From: 2-01-FULL-44-17 sp036517175
Lineage (GTDB): Bacteria > Patescibacteriota > Minisyncoccia > 2-02-FULL-40-12 > IGHO2-01-FULL-4-A
Length of the DNA stretch: 38,754 nt
Reading direction: 5' to 3'
Assembly (NCBI GenBank): GCA_036517175.1
Contig: DATDXQ010000029.1
Coordinates: forward strand, 1-38,754
The notes beneath the pieces are model-generated. The model was not told the origin of the DNA. It worked only from the letters and a program-made list of their open reading frames with translations, and searched no databases. Below, piece after piece: positions 38,322 through 38,754 of the stretch. Numbering within the stretch: the first letter of the stretch is position 1; each line of letters starts with the position of its first letter. A program made the translations under genes and the position numbers.

Positions 38322-38346
38322 CTTAAGTGTCAATTCTTTATATAAT
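38318..38346 (+). promoter_or_regulatory. Strong sigma-70 promoter of the last gene
   Basis: TTGACT (38318-38323), overlapping the tpiA stop, a 17-nt spacer, and perfect TATAAT (38341-38346). TTGAC-TTAAGT-GTCAA over the -35 forms a small inverted repeat that could be an operator. Confidence 0.85.
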
Positions 38347-38380
38347 GATTCGTATAAAATAGCTCTTTATAGGGAACAAA

Positions 38381-38754
38381 ATGAATCATTTGGTGATCGA
38401 GGATACCACTCGGGTAATCACCCTCAATTCCACCACCATCGCCGTCAATCTCGCTGCTACCCCCAAGCTGCCGTTCAACGGAGCGGAAGTGGAGCAGCAC
38501 ATCGGCGAAGGCTGGGCCATCGTCGAGAAGCGAACCGATGGATTGTATGTAAACGGCCGCAAGGTCGCTCTGCATCTGTCCAAGCGTCAGCAGAACGGCA
38601 AGTCGCTCAAGGGCTACGACCTTCGCGACGAGCTCACGGGCAAGCCCGTACTCAATGCGAATCTGCTCGACGCGCTCGCCGACAACACCCACCTCATCCC
38701 GGAAGATTGGAAGAAGGACGAGAACGACAACACCCGCTACATCTTCTTCTGGGC
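38381..38754 (+). CDS. GC-rich hypothetical protein of a CPR-type family (5' part only)
   Basis: The frame is open from ATG 38381 (with AGGGA 5 nt upstream) to the window edge: 124 codons without a stop. Codon use is GC-rich (many GCC, CTC, ATC, AAG), unlike the AT-rich neighbours. Blocks include EVEQHIGEGWAIVEKRTDGL, LSKRQQNGKSLKGYDLRDEL and KPVLNANLLDALADNTHLIPEDWKK, then YIFFW at the edge. From memory, LNAN(V/L)LD...N.HLIPE.WK...(I/V)FFWGTIYR is typical of a large, multi-copy Parcubacteria protein family of unknown function. It has its own strong promoter. Confidence 0.75.
   Translation, partial: MNHLVIEDTTRVITLNSTTIAVNLAATPKLPFNGAEVEQHIGEGWAIVEKRTDGLYVNGRKVALHLSKRQQNGKSLKGYDLRDELTGKPVLNANLLDALADNTHLIPEDWKKDENDNTRYIFFW

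Noticed and set aside
38330..38692. A 120-codon minus-strand frame at the right edge
   Set aside because: It is the shadow of the GC-rich plus-strand gene at 38381, which has a promoter, ribosome-binding site and family-like sequence.

Overview
The window is a gene-dense stretch of an AT-rich bacterial chromosome that looks like a Patescibacteria/CPR genome, most likely Parcubacteria (Paceibacteria). The reasons are: the ribosomal cluster runs from rpsE straight to rplO with no rpmD (uL30), a protein reported missing across CPR; genes are compact, often overlapping or spaced by a few bases; many starts are GTG or TTG; GC-rich palindromic repeats sit between genes and even inside trpS and recG; and the last gene belongs to a protein type I know from Parcubacteria. 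This placement is inference; no 16S rRNA or tRNA gene was seen.

Layout. (1) 1-3540: the 3' end of a HAD phosphatase; a minus-strand trpS operon with two tiny proteins; two tandem paralogous genes of unknown function; tsaE. (2) 3541-13079: DNA repair and replication genes polA, mutM, holA, recG (minus), with a DUF3048 protein and a membrane glycosyltransferase. (3) 13110-17738: LysM protein, ftsK, recA, and a small exported protein. (4) 17774-19267, minus: rpsF-ssb-rpsR. (5) 19329-32313: an antitoxin-like small protein, tuf, then an almost complete S10/spc ribosomal cluster (rpsJ, rplC, D, W, B, rpsS, rplV, rpsC, rplP, rpmC, rpsQ, rplN, X, E, rpsN, rpsH, rplF, R, rpsE, rplO). It is interrupted by one unknown gene and by two small minus-strand membrane-protein genes. 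(6) 32395-38321: secY, adk, map, a family 2 glycosyltransferase, galT, a DedA protein, tpiA. (7) 38381 to the end: the 5' part of a GC-rich gene with its own strong promoter.

Main discoveries. First, a repeated element of about 90 nt ends in GGAGCGAAGAAGTG (or ...TTG) and supplies both the Shine-Dalgarno and the start codon of rpsR, ssb, rplF, rpsE and, in decayed form, rplN. In three copies an upstream arm can pair over this ribosome-binding site and start codon. It is either a translational switch or a mobile palindrome that has become the start site. Second, two intergenic elements of about 150-160 nt (before polA and after rplB) share one fold and short conserved unpaired blocks while their stems differ in sequence. 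The polA copy is flanked by a 12-bp direct repeat; removing it would leave tsaE and polA 9 nt apart. Third, GC-rich repeats appear to be inserted in frame in trpS and recG.
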